This document shows positions 10,111 to 20,754 of a DNA stretch of 64,000 nt, one piece after another (within the stretch, counting starts at the first letter, position 1; the number at the start of each line of letters is the position of its first letter). The translations under genes were made by a program, and so were the position numbers. The DNA is from Dendrolimus kikuchii (lineage: Eukaryota > Arthropoda > Insecta > Lepidoptera > Lasiocampidae). A model generated the notes under the pieces. The model had not been told where the DNA came from and made no database searches. It was given only the letters and a program-made list of their open reading frames with translations. The DNA lies in the NCBI GenBank assembly GCA_019925095.2, contig CM034401.1, positions 18,260,338 to 18,324,337 of the forward strand, read 5' to 3'.

Positions 10111-10177
10111 ATCATTTCTCGTGTCAAAATGTATTTCATAAACCAGTGTTAGACGGTTCATTTCTGATTCACTTTGG

Positions 10178-10200
10178 ATAATAATAATAATAATAATAAT
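10178..10200. repeat. (AAT)n microsatellite
   Basis: About seven AAT units. A second (AAT)n tract lies 85 bp downstream at the end of SINE-4. Confidence 0.9.
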
Positions 10201-10285
10201 CTTAGTCGTCCCACTAATGTACACTTGGCTTAGGCCCGTGCCATTAGTTTATTTCCGGTTAGCCGAGATAAAATATATAAATAAA

Positions 10286-10533
10286 TATAATAATAATAAT
10301 AATAATCGGCAGACAAACACACACATTGTATATCCCCAAATTAAGCAAGTTACGCTTGTGTTATGGGTAATATACAACGGACTACTCTGGGGCCGATCCC
10401 AGACACCCAGACCATAGTAAATAACGGAGAAAATACGTTTCCGGAATTTACTATACCAGGAATCGAACCCGGAACCTCTGCGTTGCAGTGAGGTACGCCG
10501 GCAAAGGCTTAGCCCGCTCAACCACAGAGGCCG
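10286..10533 (-). mobile_element. tRNA-headed SINE-4 with (ATT)n tail
   Basis: The minus strand starts near 10533 with ggcggcctctgtggttgagc, continues through a B-box ggttcgattcc (complement at 10459-10469) and an internal body, and ends in (ATT)n at 10286-10307. The A-box-like tggttgagcgggct is the complement of 10511-10524. It differs from SINE-3 in both head and body. The A-to-B spacing (about 40 bases) suits a tRNA-derived Pol III promoter. No other copy is recognised in the window. Confidence 0.75.
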
Positions 10534-10574
10534 CCAAAATAAATGGATAAATCAACGAAAGAGAGAACTTTTTT

Positions 10575-10825
10575 TAAATCAAGCCTTTTTAAAACATTCC
10601 CACAGAATTTCCCGCGGGATTCTCAGGATAAAAAGTAGCACTGATTTTAAGTCTAAGAATTTGCTGTCGATCAACGAAAACCGCATCGAAATCGGCCGAG
10701 TGGTTTTTTTACGTGAATCCCGAACACTCGGAGAAACCAACAAACAGATAGGAAATCTAAAAAAAAATGCATCGTGTTCTCCATCGTTTACATAGTCTAT
10801 TCCAGTTGTTTTTTTTTTCAATAGA
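10575..10825 (-). repeat. AG-superfamily repeat, 'cccgcggga' type
   Basis: On the minus strand it reads atggagaacacgatgcat, a 'tctgtttgttgg' block, then gatttcgatgcggttttcg and cccgcgggaaattctg. The copy at 40.98-41.17 kb has the same order on the plus strand. Such 'bilateral' repeats are common in lepidopteran DNA; the class is unassigned. Confidence 0.6.
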
Positions 10826-10865
10826 TTCAATGTACAGACACGGCATGTTTATAATTTTATAATAT

Positions 10866-10990
10866 TATAGATAGATAGATTAGATAACACTTTATTGTAC
10901 ACCATTACAGAAAACTTACGAACTAGTATTATTCTAATTGTGTACAATGGGCGGTCTTATCGCTAACAAGATAGAAGTCTGTTTACGAAA
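10866..10990 (-). mobile_element. LT-family LINE 3' end
   Basis: The plus-strand image runs from gataacactttattgtacac, with (TAGA)n before it as the tail, to gggcggtcttatcgct. The element therefore lies on the minus strand and ends in caataaagtgttatc plus a tetranucleotide tail. No target duplication was defined. Confidence 0.6.
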
Positions 10991-12366
10991 AATATTTCAT
11001 AATATAAAGAGTAGCCTACACGTGCAAAAACTGGCACATCATTCGCTCGAAAATTTCGTCCAATAAAACTCACAAAAGGGTGAAGCTGCGACAATGAGCG
11101 ACAACGGTGATTAATGGCATACGACCGATTTTGGAGTGGACGGTCGCGGACGACTCGTTGTCATGATACTACGTAGGGTATACATAGCTAGGGATTTATG
11201 AAGCTATAATACCTATGTGGGAATCATGTCGCAATTAATTTCTGTGTTCTGTTAAAATTACGTGAAAATTGCTAAAAATCTATAATAACCTCGATAAATG
11301 TACAGTCGCAAAAGCAAAATATTCGTCACCTTACAGACGAGTTTTGCTTGCACAAGTACAAGAAACAACACTGCCAATATTTTAATAAATATTACGTTTA
11401 TAAAATATAGAAACTTGAAAAAAGAAAATTGCAATGTTGACAATGACAGACGCTAGCTGCGATTAACAATAAGAAATAAAGAGGATATAATCACTATGCT
11501 TAATATAAATATTAAAACCAATAAAAAGATTTTTCATGTCTAAACAATCTTTTAGACAAGATAGAAAATCAAAGAACTTTGATCTAAGTAATTTTAAACT
11601 TTATTTTCTGTAGAACAGTCTGTTCTGTGACTTAGTTTGAAAAGGTAACATGTACTTGTGGAACGTTAAATGAATCAATTTGAAAACTGGTGAACATTTT
11701 CATACCACGACTGTACTCTACGTGGTAGGTCATGTTGGGATCGTTACTTGATTACAGCTCTTAGGGTGGGTTCGTAAAACTATGTATACCTAGATTTCGA
11801 TATTTTTTTAATAAACAGAAAATATGAAGCTTCCAATTTTGAGTTTTTCTCAAACTAATAAATGGGAACTCTCTCTTCCCTTATCCGTCCCTTATCCATC
11901 CCTAGTTTATATAAACTACCTCTTGTTTAAAAATTTAAAGCACTCAACACATCTGAGTAATTTTATCAAATAAAACGTACAAAGCCGTTAGCCGGTGACA
12001 GTGCGCGCCGACAAGAGTGATTGATGACGTGCGATCGATAATACGCTGGACAATCAACGATGCGCCGCGTTATGTCGCTGTCGCGCCCAAGTGCGTGTGT
12101 GGAAGCAGCTTTACGAAAGAACTTGACGACATTTAGTATTTTCTTAAGTTTACGACATTTGTAGATTATAACTTTAATTATTTGGTAACTTTTTGGTTGT
12201 AAAAATAGTCATGGAGGCTATGTAGCTTCAGTACTCGCGTTTGATTAAAACGACAAAAGATCAAATCAACGTATAAAGCATGCTTCTTTCAGGCAATATT
12301 TCTTATCTAATAATGTGCATAAAATATTGTTACAATTCCCACGTGTTGGTAGTTGTACTAGCTGGT
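10991..12366. other. Mostly unique sequence with a diverged duplicated GC-rich block
   Basis: Two GC- and CG-richer blocks, about 11,060-11,165 and 11,965-12,085, resemble each other: both begin 'aataaaac..acaaa' and share 'gtgatt.atg' followed by 'gcgatcgat/cgaccgatt'-like sequence. They may be an old interspersed repeat or duplicated regulatory sequence. 12,130-12,165 (ttagtattttcttaagtt) resembles the ends of the FB2 repeats at 52.6 and 60.2 kb. No coding frame. Confidence 0.4.
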
Positions 12367-12681
12367 GTTTTTTTATTATTGCATGAGTACAGCATACAGG
12401 TAGACGGCCCACCTGATACAAAATGGTTACTATCGCCTATGGACATTTTTAACATTACAGGTGCTAAGACAAAAGCGCTGCTACTCTTAGGGAGTCTGGA
12501 ACCTGGCCACTTATGCCGGAACACAAATCAAGATTGTCATGGTGGCATACTTTAGACCAGGAGTGGTAACCATCCAGACAGGCAAATACCCTACCACCTG
12601 GCTTTGGGTTATTTTGTCGCCTTTTACGACACGCCGTCCGGTCGCAGGAAATTGTATTCTTTCTCCGTTCCTGCACGGATA
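12367..12681 (-). mobile_element. SINE-1 copy c (near full length)
   Basis: About 315 bp from the T-rich edge (the A-tail on the minus strand) to cctgcacggata. The order of blocks is complete: gacggcccacctgat, atcgcctatggacatt, ttatgccggaacacaaat, gaccaggagtgg, accacctggctttgggtt, ggtcgcaggaaattgta. This copy and those at 23.8, 48.0, 48.6, 58.9 and 62.0 kb all stop at the same 'cctgcacggata' 5' end, which argues for a true SINE rather than random LINE truncations. Confidence 0.85.
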
Positions 12682-12754
12682 AAAAGTGTATAATAGTTGT
12701 ATGTATGGATGGTAGTTACATATTATGGCGTTCTATTTTGAACTTCATTTTTAT

Positions 12755-12994
12755 TGCGAAGCTGTGAAACAGTCAGACCTCCGTTGTAATGGAACATGTA
12801 ACACAAGAGGCGAAGTTAGTAAGTTAGTTAGTAAGTTCTAAGTTTTTAAGATAGAGGGGTCAGATAGGAGAAATGGGATAGGGAGGATGTGATAGGAGGG
12901 AGAAGTAGGCCATCAGAATTATTATTCATCGTAAGGAATACTATTAGCTGAAGGATAACCGTTACACGCCGATATTCTGTGGGAGCATGGTACC
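12755..12994 (-). mobile_element. SINE-2 copy, 3' half (split by hAT-like element)
   Basis: Runs from a decayed LINE-like tail (tttttattgcgaagctg...), through a purine-rich stretch (gggatagggaggatgtgat), to tacacgccgatattctgtgg. Here it breaks at atggtacc. The missing head resumes at 13,641. The SINE-2 copy at 28.25 kb has the junction intact (gagcgtggtatcacaccaat), showing what was interrupted. Confidence 0.7.
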
Positions 12995-13112
12995 CAGGGG
13001 CGTAGCTACCGCCGTATCAGCCGAATCAATTATGTGTGAGCAAAAATTCTTAAAATATTATCTACAATCTTTTATAGATTAATACCAGTTTTCAGAATAA
13101 CTTTTAGGCTAA

Positions 13113-13298
13113 CAGAAACAGCTAGAAGACTTCTCATTAATGTCTACCTATATAGAGAATGAAAATCTAGAAAAACTAAAATCGTCTTCAGCTATGGATG
13201 ATTTGATAAATAAGTTTTCCGAAGTAAAGCGAGAAAAGTGTATCTATAATTGGAATTGTTTGTCCAACTTAGCTCCTAGAAGCATTAAGTATAAGTAA
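13113..13298 (+). pseudogene. hAT-type transposase, C-terminal remnant
   Basis: After an in-frame stop at 13110-13112 the frame reads 61 residues to a stop. It includes LEDFSLMSTYIENENLEKL, then SSSAMDDLINKFSEVKREK. The pattern 'L.L.S.IENE......DDLI..F...K.RK' is typical of the C-terminal dimerisation end of hAT transposases of the ZMYM-like kind. The catalytic core and BED finger are absent. Its position inside CAG-type TIRs with an 8-bp duplication supports the call; the family match is from memory of the pattern, not a search. Confidence 0.55.
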
Positions 13299-13320
13299 TA
13301 ACTTATAATTAATATATAAT

Positions 13321-13535
13321 AACTAGCTGTGCCGGCAGACGTTGTTCTGCCCTGAAGAAATAAAATTTAGAACCCGATTGCAGCGCCACCTACCGGGTCC
13401 AAATGTAAGCTATCCTATCTTTCAAGTCGGATCAAACTGCACACGGTGTGCAAATTTGATTAAAATCGGTCAAGTAGTTTAGGAGTCCATCGCGGACAAA
13501 CAACGTGACACGTAATTTATATATATTAAGATATT
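13321..13535 (+). repeat. AG-family repeat inside the hAT-like element
   Basis: Starts ctagctgtgccggcagacgt and includes aacccgattgcagcgccacc and aaaatcggtcaagtagttta, ending in a short tatata stretch. Most similar to the copy at 50,330, which shares the 'ccctgaagaaataaaattta' block exactly. It adds a third layer to the nest (SINE-2, hAT, AG). Confidence 0.7.
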
Positions 13536-13640
13536 CATTCAATTCGAGTATTATTTGTTTATTTTATAAAAAAATCCCTTTCCCCTTAGGCCTGCAACAC
13601 ATTTTCATACAGGGCCCTTCTAAGGCAAGCACCGCCACTG

Positions 13641-13725
13641 GTAGTATCACACCGATTGAGCCGACCCTAAAAGCTTTAGTCAAAATAATGATTCCTAAAT
13701 AGCTCTACCACGTCATAATATCACG
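13641..13725 (-). mobile_element. SINE-2 copy, 5' half (right of hAT-like element)
   Basis: Contains gtatcacaccgattgagccg, accctaaaagct and agctctaccac, matching 28,265-28,345. It completes the SINE-2 whose tail half lies at 12,755-12,994. Confidence 0.65.
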
Positions 13726-14797
13726 AATAGTCATCGAATTTCACTACAAACAGCAATTAATCGTCGCGTATTTGTCGCGCGACTTGCCGCACCGCGTCAT
13801 CAGACGTAACGTAGCAACGAGACGCTTTGAAGTGTACCCCTGTACATCGGGTAAGCGTGTATCGGATAATGATGTTCACGGCGCGGATAATGTTACTCGT
13901 TTAATTATGTCTAGTCCGCCCCCACCTTTTAGTAGTGTGTGATGCGATATTATGGTTATAGTTTGTTGGAGCGTAGTTCTTTTACGCGGCTTATAAGAGC
14001 GAACTGGCAGAGATCATCACGCAAGGAAAATTGTTATGACCGGGGTGGTCACCCACAGACAAAGTTTAGCGTAATTTGTGTTATTGAGTTTCGAACTTTA
14101 ATCCGAGTAACTAAGATCTAAAATATAATAATACTCATCAGTCTAACTTACAGTGTTTCGAAATTAAAAGGTCATGTAACCGCCCTTGTTCTAACCATTA
14201 ACATCTCACACGCATCTTCGTCTTCTGTGATCACGACTACTAAAAAGTGGCCGCTTAAAACTAATCTATAATTCTGATTTGACAACACCGTATATTATTA
14301 TACTTTAGATCTTATTTCATTGCATTGAAGTTCAAAATTGTATAATAATACACAGCGGTCAGCATTTTCCTTTCGGTTACACTTTTTCCGTCTAGCTCTC
14401 ATCCACCTAGTAACGGGCGATAAGAAACTTCGTTCTAATAAAAGACAACTATTACAAATAGGATGTTGTTTATATTATCAATTAAATCACACCCTCATAA
14501 CAAAATACACAATGTTATATTACACAACACGTTCGCTTACCACACTCATACATTATTCATCGACTCCTTGGTACCGCTTTTCCACCAGCTGAGACCGACT
14601 GCACCTGTTCAACGAGCAATGTACTGTGAAACTGATGTGTCTGTCTGTCGCGTGGAGCAGGAGTCTCTGAATCCAATTTCAAAGTAAGGTGCTATTTAGG
14701 CAGGTACTTGAGAAGTACCTTGTATAGCTTCGTTTTCAGAAAATGTATAATTTTGCCTAAAATTAACAATAGTTGTACGATAACAACACTATTTACG
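13726..14797. other. Unique sequence; CG-rich block at 13,750-13,880
   Basis: 13,750-13,880 is rich in CG dinucleotides (cgtcgcgtatttgtcgcgcg) and may be regulatory or simply old unique DNA. The rest is AT-rich. No open frame or repeat recognised. Confidence 0.4.
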
Positions 14798-14901
14798 ATT
14801 ATATTATACATACATACATAACTTCACGCCAATTCCCTTGCGGGGTAGGCACGAATAACAGAGTGCCATTTAGGCTTATTCTTACACACAATTATATTAT
14901 A
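14798..14901 (-). mobile_element. RTE-A LINE 3' fragment, minus strand
   Basis: The insertion is 14,809-14,890 with TSD attatattat(a) at 14,798-14,808 and 14,891-14,901. Only the last codons, the stop and the (TATG)n tail remain. Confidence 0.85.
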
Positions 14902-15273
14902 TTTTATAATAATCTCAAATGTTTTGTGAAATGTGTCTTTTCAGTTTGCCACGAGTAGTCTGATGTTTTGGCTTTCGTCAAGCCAGGTTTTTTTTTGCCT
15001 TTACTGACATTAGCCTTGATTTCTATCTACTTTAAGATTTAAATCTTTAATATTCACGAATATTTGACATTTGCTAAGTATTCAAATCGTACAAACAGCA
15101 TTAAGAACACGTTTGTAATTAAAAAAATCTTTAGCACTTGATGGTTAAATTTTACGCTCCTACAATGAGAAAATCAGCTAGCGAACCTCGAGCTTCGAAG
15201 CAAACGCTCCAACCGTAACCGCGATTTATCACTCGGATGATGGTAATGAAATAATAAATTTAAAATATCATAC
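14902..15273. other. AT-rich sequence, nothing recognised
   Basis: No repeat or coding signal noted. Confidence 0.5.
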
Positions 15274-15532
15274 ATTACATACAATCACGCCTGTTGTCCA
15301 TAGAGATAGGCGGAGACAATGGATTTCCACTTGCTACGATCTTCACATACATCTTTGGCTCCATCTACCTTCATTGATCTCTTCATACATACACGTTTAT
15401 TATAGGTGATTTTTATCTAACCATCCATTACGACATCTGTGATTTGATCATGGTAAGTATCTTTCGATCTACGAGCAACCAACTCTTCCACCCACACAGC
15501 TACCATGCACATTGTTTCGTCAGTCCTTTTTC
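15274..15532 (-). mobile_element. RTE-B LINE 3' fragment
   Basis: The plus-strand image catacaatcacgcctgttgtc, ccatctaccttcattgatct and gatttgatcatggtaa matches, in reverse, the ending of the RTE-B copies at 33.3 and 38.5 kb (gggaaacaggcg, aatgaaagttgatgaagcg). Strongly mutated, no open frame. RTE-B is a relative of RTE-A. Confidence 0.65.
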
Positions 15533-15589
15533 ATTTATTTAAATTATCATATTTGTAACAAATAATAAAATCTTTTTTTTTATTAACAA

Positions 15590-15881
15590 CAGCCCAGAAC
15601 TGTCCCACTGCTGGGCTCGGGCCTCCCACTGTAGGGGAACGGACAGTATATCCTACCCTCCACGCTTGTCCAAGGCGGCTTGGCAGGTTTGACACATAGG
15701 TTATCTTGATGTGCAGGTTGCATCACGATGTTTTCCTTTACAGTTGTTAGCACGTGGTATTTGTAACAATATGCAAATTAGGTCAGAAAACTGCCTAAGT
15801 GGTGCATGCGTTCCGGCCAGGATCGAACCCGCGCCCTTTGAGTTTAGGACGCGTGCACTAGCCATCACGCTACCACGACAT
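15590..15881 (-). mobile_element. tRNA-headed SINE-3, copy b
   Basis: Nearly full length. The tRNA-like head lies at the right end: B box as ggatcgaaccc at 15,819-15,829, A box as the image of tagcgtgatgg near 15,866-15,876. The body ends at the left in cagcccagaactgtcccact. Stretches of open frame over it are SINE sequence, not genes. Confidence 0.85.
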
Positions 15882-17328
15882 AAAAAATATATATTATTAT
15901 TAAACAATCAAACAGTATACAAACTAAACCCGAAAATTTAAATCAATTTTATAGGCCAATGCATGTCATAAACACGTGAACTCTGAATCGATGGAAAATA
16001 AATTATTATCACAATAAATATTGCTTTGTGGCGACACTGAAATTTTCAGTGTTGTAACCGTTAATCAATTAACCTTTACGAACATGAAATAATGGTCTGG
16101 TGAAATATCATCAGCCGCTAGATTGGTGAAGCCTTGTATTATAGTTCTATGTCAATATTGAACGAATGATGCGAACAAGTGCGTAGGGTATGAACAAGTT
16201 ATTTTAAGTTTTTGTGCTGGAACTTGCTAAAGGTGATAGATTATGCTTTTTTTTTATTTTTGAAACTTAGAAACTTTAGAATCGTTATGGTTTGAACATA
16301 AATCTATAGAACTAAGCCTGCGAGAGAATGAGATAGAATACATTATATTTAATCATTTAAACACTATTTTCATACAGAACAGTTGGAAATGTTTGGAAGC
16401 TTTTCATTAAAACTTCATATTTTGTGTTTTACAGCTTAAATATATTATAACCATATAATATATGAAATGTGACATCACGAAAATTAGAATCCCTCCAACC
16501 CCTTTGTTGGCTCCCTCCAACCCAAAACCCTTATACTTTATCTCACTTGTACTATGTGTGAACTGCATGCACACATAATAATTTTGATTATAATATACCT
16601 ATTTTAAAGCTCAAGAACCTCAATTAATTTCAAAATTTTCTACTTCAGTAATTAAAAATATTAGATGAGACACAATACTTACGCTTTTAGGGGCGAATAT
16701 CTTGCAAACTATTGACTTAAATAACGTTAAAAAATCATTTAAAAACCATTATGATATTTAAACAATGAATGCCCCATAATGCAATGTACACTGAAAAAGG
16801 TTAACATATCATCAGTTACATATATGTCGATCATTCCAAACTTGTTTTTTTTTCTTGCTACTTTATGCACTGCAGTATTCCGTTGCGTGATTCAAATTTC
16901 ATATAACTACTAAATTACATATAAAAAACTAAAACTAGAAATTCATAGACAGATGGAGAAGATTATGTTATAAGAGTTATTTTCTGTCCAAATAGATTCA
17001 GAATCCTAAAACTGAATGAATGAATAAGAACAAAAAATCGAGAATGAATTAACGCAAACAACATTCACCTTTTTTTCGCAAATAGGAGAGGTTGTAAAAG
17101 CGGTGTAGGTTGTTTGCTTACTGCTGTAATCAAAAATAGCCTGTGTATTGATTACAGTGTCTGGTCATTTGCAGGAGTGGTTCACGCCTTTTTCACTAAA
17201 AAAATACTTTAGCACACATCTTCGAAAATGTACATCTTTTTAGAGTTTTATTATGGCCATCCATTATTTCAAAAATAGGACCTATATAAAATAGTCATTT
17301 TCGTCCACTCATCAATTTTTAATTTAAA
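15882..17328. other. AT-rich unique sequence
   Basis: About 1.4 kb. I see no recognised repeat, coding frame or strong inverted repeat. A local direct repeat 'ccctccaacccc/ccctccaaccca' lies at 16,492-16,525. Confidence 0.5.
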
Positions 17329-17332
17329 ATAT

Positions 17333-17814
17333 TGTTACGAGTTAGCGGGACTCGAATTAAAATGTGGTTAGAATTATTATAGAGTTTATTAGAACTATAC
17401 AAACAAGTATAACGTTGTAATTCAATAAAACGCGCAAAGTCCGTCACTATTAGATTTGCGAATGTACACACGTCACGCCCGTATCGAAGTTGTAGCTCAA
17501 CTGACCCCTCTCTCAATCAGGCCGTCGTTTTATACTTCAAAAATGCAAATGTGACCGCCCGGCAATGTCGACACAATTTCCTGGAATTAGCTTGTAATTG
17601 TAATCTGCAACACCTGGCCAATGATACGCCTCAGCGAGTACAATAGGACAATAGGCTGTTCTCCGCGAAAACTAGAAACGTATGCCGATAAATAAGTGAC
17701 AAAAGAAGACGATCATAAAAGGATTACAATCAGCTCAAATGCCAACAGGTAACAAAACGTGCTTTTACAGATTTGTACGTGGAATTTGCCTTTGTCGGGG
17801 CCTAAGTTGTAACA
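17333..17814 (-). mobile_element. Solo LTR copy 2
   Basis: 482 bp from TGTTACGAG to TTGTAACA with a 4-bp TSD, atat, on both sides (17329-17332 and 17815-17818). On the minus strand there is a TATA box (aagtataaaacgac, near 17,522-17,540), then AATAAA (complement of 17,385-17,390) about 50 bases before the 3' end. That is the expected order of an LTR promoter and poly(A) signal. No internal coding region flanks it. A 4-bp AT-rich duplication is usual for some Ty3/gypsy-type elements; the family is not identified. Confidence 0.83.
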
Positions 17815-17818
17815 ATAT

Positions 17819-19029
17819 GTATTCAAATTTAGTGCTACCGAAGAATAATTTTTCAAAGTCAATATAATTATAAATTAATCTACTTCTACTATTTTGGTCA
17901 ACGCATTAGTATTACCAAACAACGTGGAAATGCGGCCAATTATTGGGAACTCTCCTCACCGACAGTGACCTGAAATCCGTTTTTCATTTGTAAATAGGTA
18001 TATAATAGTTTTATTTTTAGATTTTTATATATTATTTCAGATAATATAACGAAAGTGAATAATTTTTAAAAATATTTTAAAGAACATAAAGTTACGAATA
18101 ACTTGGTTTTTAATTGTCAGTGAAACTGAAGCTTAAATATAAAGTTTCAAGAATCCATGAAATTGTAGTTTACCCGCCTTTTTATTTTTTTCTCTATATA
18201 CCCACAATATACAGTCTGATGCTCATATGTGACTATCGACTTTCCACTTTGTGAGCCGTAAGCTTAGTTTGCTTCAGCAATAACTAAAACACACAAGGGA
18301 AACCGCGATAAATACCTTACTACAGTTACTAACATACTAGTAGATATTACTTCAATCAATGTGATTCACCATATATGTTCATCCCCACCTTTAACACACC
18401 CAGCCGAGCCCTTATTTCGAAAACATCAAATTAGAGAGATCAAAGAGCCTTGAAAAAGACGCCCATAGCAATTATCGCATTCCGTTTATCCTTACACGTT
18501 ATACAGAGTACCTACTTGTAACGTTTGGATCAAATAAACTGATGTTATTTCACATACTGTGCTCGTTTTAAAATTGCTTAATCGATGTTATCTTGCCATC
18601 CCGTTGCATCATTTAAAATGTAACTATTAAATGAAACTTACTAATACTGATCTTTTTATTTATTTAGGGCAACGAACAATTACACCACTAAGAAAATTAA
18701 ATAAAATACAAACAGAACTTTAATAGAAAAAAATAAGAAACAAATCCGTTTGTCTGTTGGTCTGTTACTACCCAGACAATTACGAATTGGTTGAAAGATT
18801 TGGTATACAGTCGTCAATAAATGTGAAATTCACTATCGTACTTAACTAATATCTGTTAGTGATGGGTAACAGGTAAGTCCATTGACAACTTTATAACTTT
18901 CTTTTTGTACAAAGAAGGGGTTAGTAAAAATATGTCAGCTTCTGTATAGTATTCATTGTAAAGTTACAGTTCCCCGTGTAAGAACAAAGAAAGTCTAAAA
19001 ATCACTGCCGCTGGGTAATCTGTCATAGG
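17819..19029. other. AT-rich unique sequence
   Basis: About 1.2 kb without a recognised repeat or coding signal. Confidence 0.5.
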
Positions 19030-19635
19030 AGACGATAAAACAACCCACAGCTAGATGGTAGGGTAGCTCTTAGGGCCGGCTGGGTGTGATATCACGCTCT
19101 GACAGAATCTCTCTTTTATTTCACCTTTTCCCAATAATTTGGGGTCAGCACAATAAGTCTTTTCCTTCCACACTCCTCTATTCTGACATACATCTTCTAT
19201 TACACCACCAATTATCCTTCACACAATTCCTTCATTTGTTTTTTGGTCAACCTCTACCTTCACGCTCTCACAGAATATCGGTGTGAAATTATTCACATTG
19301 TGCTAATCGTGTTTCGTGCGAGGAATGAGAGTTACGATGGCTCACTTCCCCCTCTCCTATCCCTTACTTACTTATATGTCGATAAATTTCATTTCAGTTT
19401 CATTTCATTTCAAACCATCTTCCCTATCCCCCGATTCCAACCTCATATCCTTTCTATCTTATTTTTCGTGTCTGATCCCTCTATCGCATGACCCTATCCC
19501 ATCCTCTTTCTATCATCCTATAGGCTGGCAATGCGTTGGCTTTGCCCCTGGTATTGCAAATGTCTGTAAGCGGCGGTAACCATTTTCCATGAGCTAGGCC
19601 GTCTGCCTGTTTGCCAGCTTCGCAATAAATAAAAA
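19030..19635 (+). mobile_element. SINE-2 copy, split by RTE-C fragment
   Basis: The head (gataaaacaacccacagct, agctcttagggccggctggg) runs to tcacgctctgacagaat. After an RTE-C insertion it resumes as cacagaatatcggtgtgaaa, goes through a pyrimidine-rich body (ctatcccccgattccaacc) and ends in the LINE-like tail gcggcggtaaccattttcca, ctgcctgtttgccagctt, aataaataaaa. The head resembles part of SINE-1 (gacaaaacaacccacagcca), so the two families are related at both ends. Confidence 0.7.
19092..19276 (-). mobile_element. RTE-C LINE 3' fragment nested in SINE-2
   Basis: The insertion is about 19,109-19,259. It is the minus-strand image of aagacatattgtgctgacc and the region coding the 'GRPKK.WMD' C-terminus. 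TSD tcacgctct(g/c)acagaat, 17 bp with one mismatch, at 19,092-19,108 and 19,260-19,276. The match to SINE-2 sequence on both sides shows that the RTE-C came later. Confidence 0.75.
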
Positions 19636-20754
19636 GTAATAATAATAATTACTTACGCTAATTGACTTGTTAAAGTTATGTCGTCATAGCTTGTTAAGAT
19701 CGTAACAAATCTAGATGGCTGTGGCATTTTTTAAAATCGTAAAAGGTAACTCGCTTGATTTGACTGTCAACTTCCCTATTACTTTATAACAATTAACTTT
19801 TTGAATAATAAAAAATGGCGAAGAATCAAATCAATTGATGTAATGCGTCGAGATCGTAACACGCGAGATTTGTTTAACGTGAGCTGCGGGTTGGGGTTCA
19901 TATTGGTGTTGCCCGGTGTTTGAGAATGAATTCATATAGAATAAGTTTTATTATTTGACTACATTTTTAAAATTTTAATATTTCATACATTTTATTAACT
20001 ACAATTTGGCAAAAATTCACTCAAAACCGAAGGTTCCTTCTACAATGACGTTCAGCCTACTAAAAAACTTTGGAGTAAAACCGGGAAAATTATACTGTTA
20101 TCCTACCCGTAAATACAACCTAATATCAAGAGACATTTATGAGTGTGATTGTAAATTCTCGATTTTTATGTGAAATTTAAGTGTTTAGCCACCAGGTTTA
20201 CATTAAACGTTGTACATCATCGATCCGACTCTAGAAGAGTACTACGTCCTGACTTTAGAACAATACTTAAATTGGATCCAACATTCGACATAATAATGAG
20301 AATGAAGGGTGAGCCCCGATAGGGTGGAGGAGCGAGATAGAATGCTCCTCCGTCTCAAAGGAAGATCTTCCAGCGAGGCTAATGTTTTTCCTTGCAGGCC
20401 TAGGCACGTCTTTTATAGTTGAAATGTTGTATATATTCTTTGTATGTTTCGGGAAACGTTTGTGACATCAATTACTGCACAGCGCCATCTATTGGCTCGT
20501 AAGTGTTCCACTACAAGGATTTAAAAAAGTGCTTATAATTCACAAGGCGTCATAGGGGTGCGGTGTTATATTTCATTTCCATTTTAAATTTACTGTTTTA
20601 GATATCGGATCTAAGAAACTGGAATTTACAATGACGCATTGTCCTTGTTAATTTATAAAATTCAATAATAAACGTATTCAATAGAAAGCTACTAAATTTT
20701 GGATACAATTGTATCACCCATTTTTTTATTAGGCAGCACTTTTACTATATAATA
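19636..20754. other. AT-rich unique sequence
   Basis: No recognised family. A small GGAGGAGC/GCTCCTCC hairpin lies at 20,332-20,357. Confidence 0.45.

Larger units (their letters stand above)
8008..10125 (+). mobile_element. 5'-truncated R1-clade non-LTR retrotransposon
   Basis: A single insertion, 8023-10110, flanked by a perfect 15-bp TSD, atcatttctcgtgtc (8008-8022 and 10111-10125). It starts inside the reverse-transcriptase domain, carries an uninterrupted frame to 9691, has a 3' UTR of about 400 bp (9692-10096) and ends in an A-rich tail (10097-10110). It is much richer in GC than its AT-rich surroundings. Lost at the 5' end: ORF1, the AP-type endonuclease and the first RT motifs, as expected from incomplete reverse transcription. 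The perfect TSD and open frame mark it as young. R1-clade membership is inferred from the RT and C-terminal knuckle; rDNA specificity does not apply here. Confidence 0.9.
12995..13640 (+). mobile_element. hAT-like DNA transposon remnant
   Basis: The ends are CAGGGGCGTAGCTACCGCC on the left and, read inward from the right, CAGTGGCGGTGCTTGCC: imperfect TIRs of the CAGNGGCG type used by hAT elements. Flanking 8-mers are atggtacc (12987-12994) and gtagtatc (13641-13648). Against the expected uninterrupted atggtatc they carry one and two transitions, fitting an old 8-bp hAT duplication. Inside are a transposase C-terminal remnant (13113-13298) and an inserted AG-family repeat. It is far shorter than an autonomous hAT, so it is an internally deleted derivative. 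Confidence 0.7.

Noticed and set aside
15711..15941. Shared peptide 'MQVASRCFP...' at 15.7 and 20.9 kb
   Set aside because: The similarity is explained by SINE-3 read in the wrong frame and strand; not a gene family.
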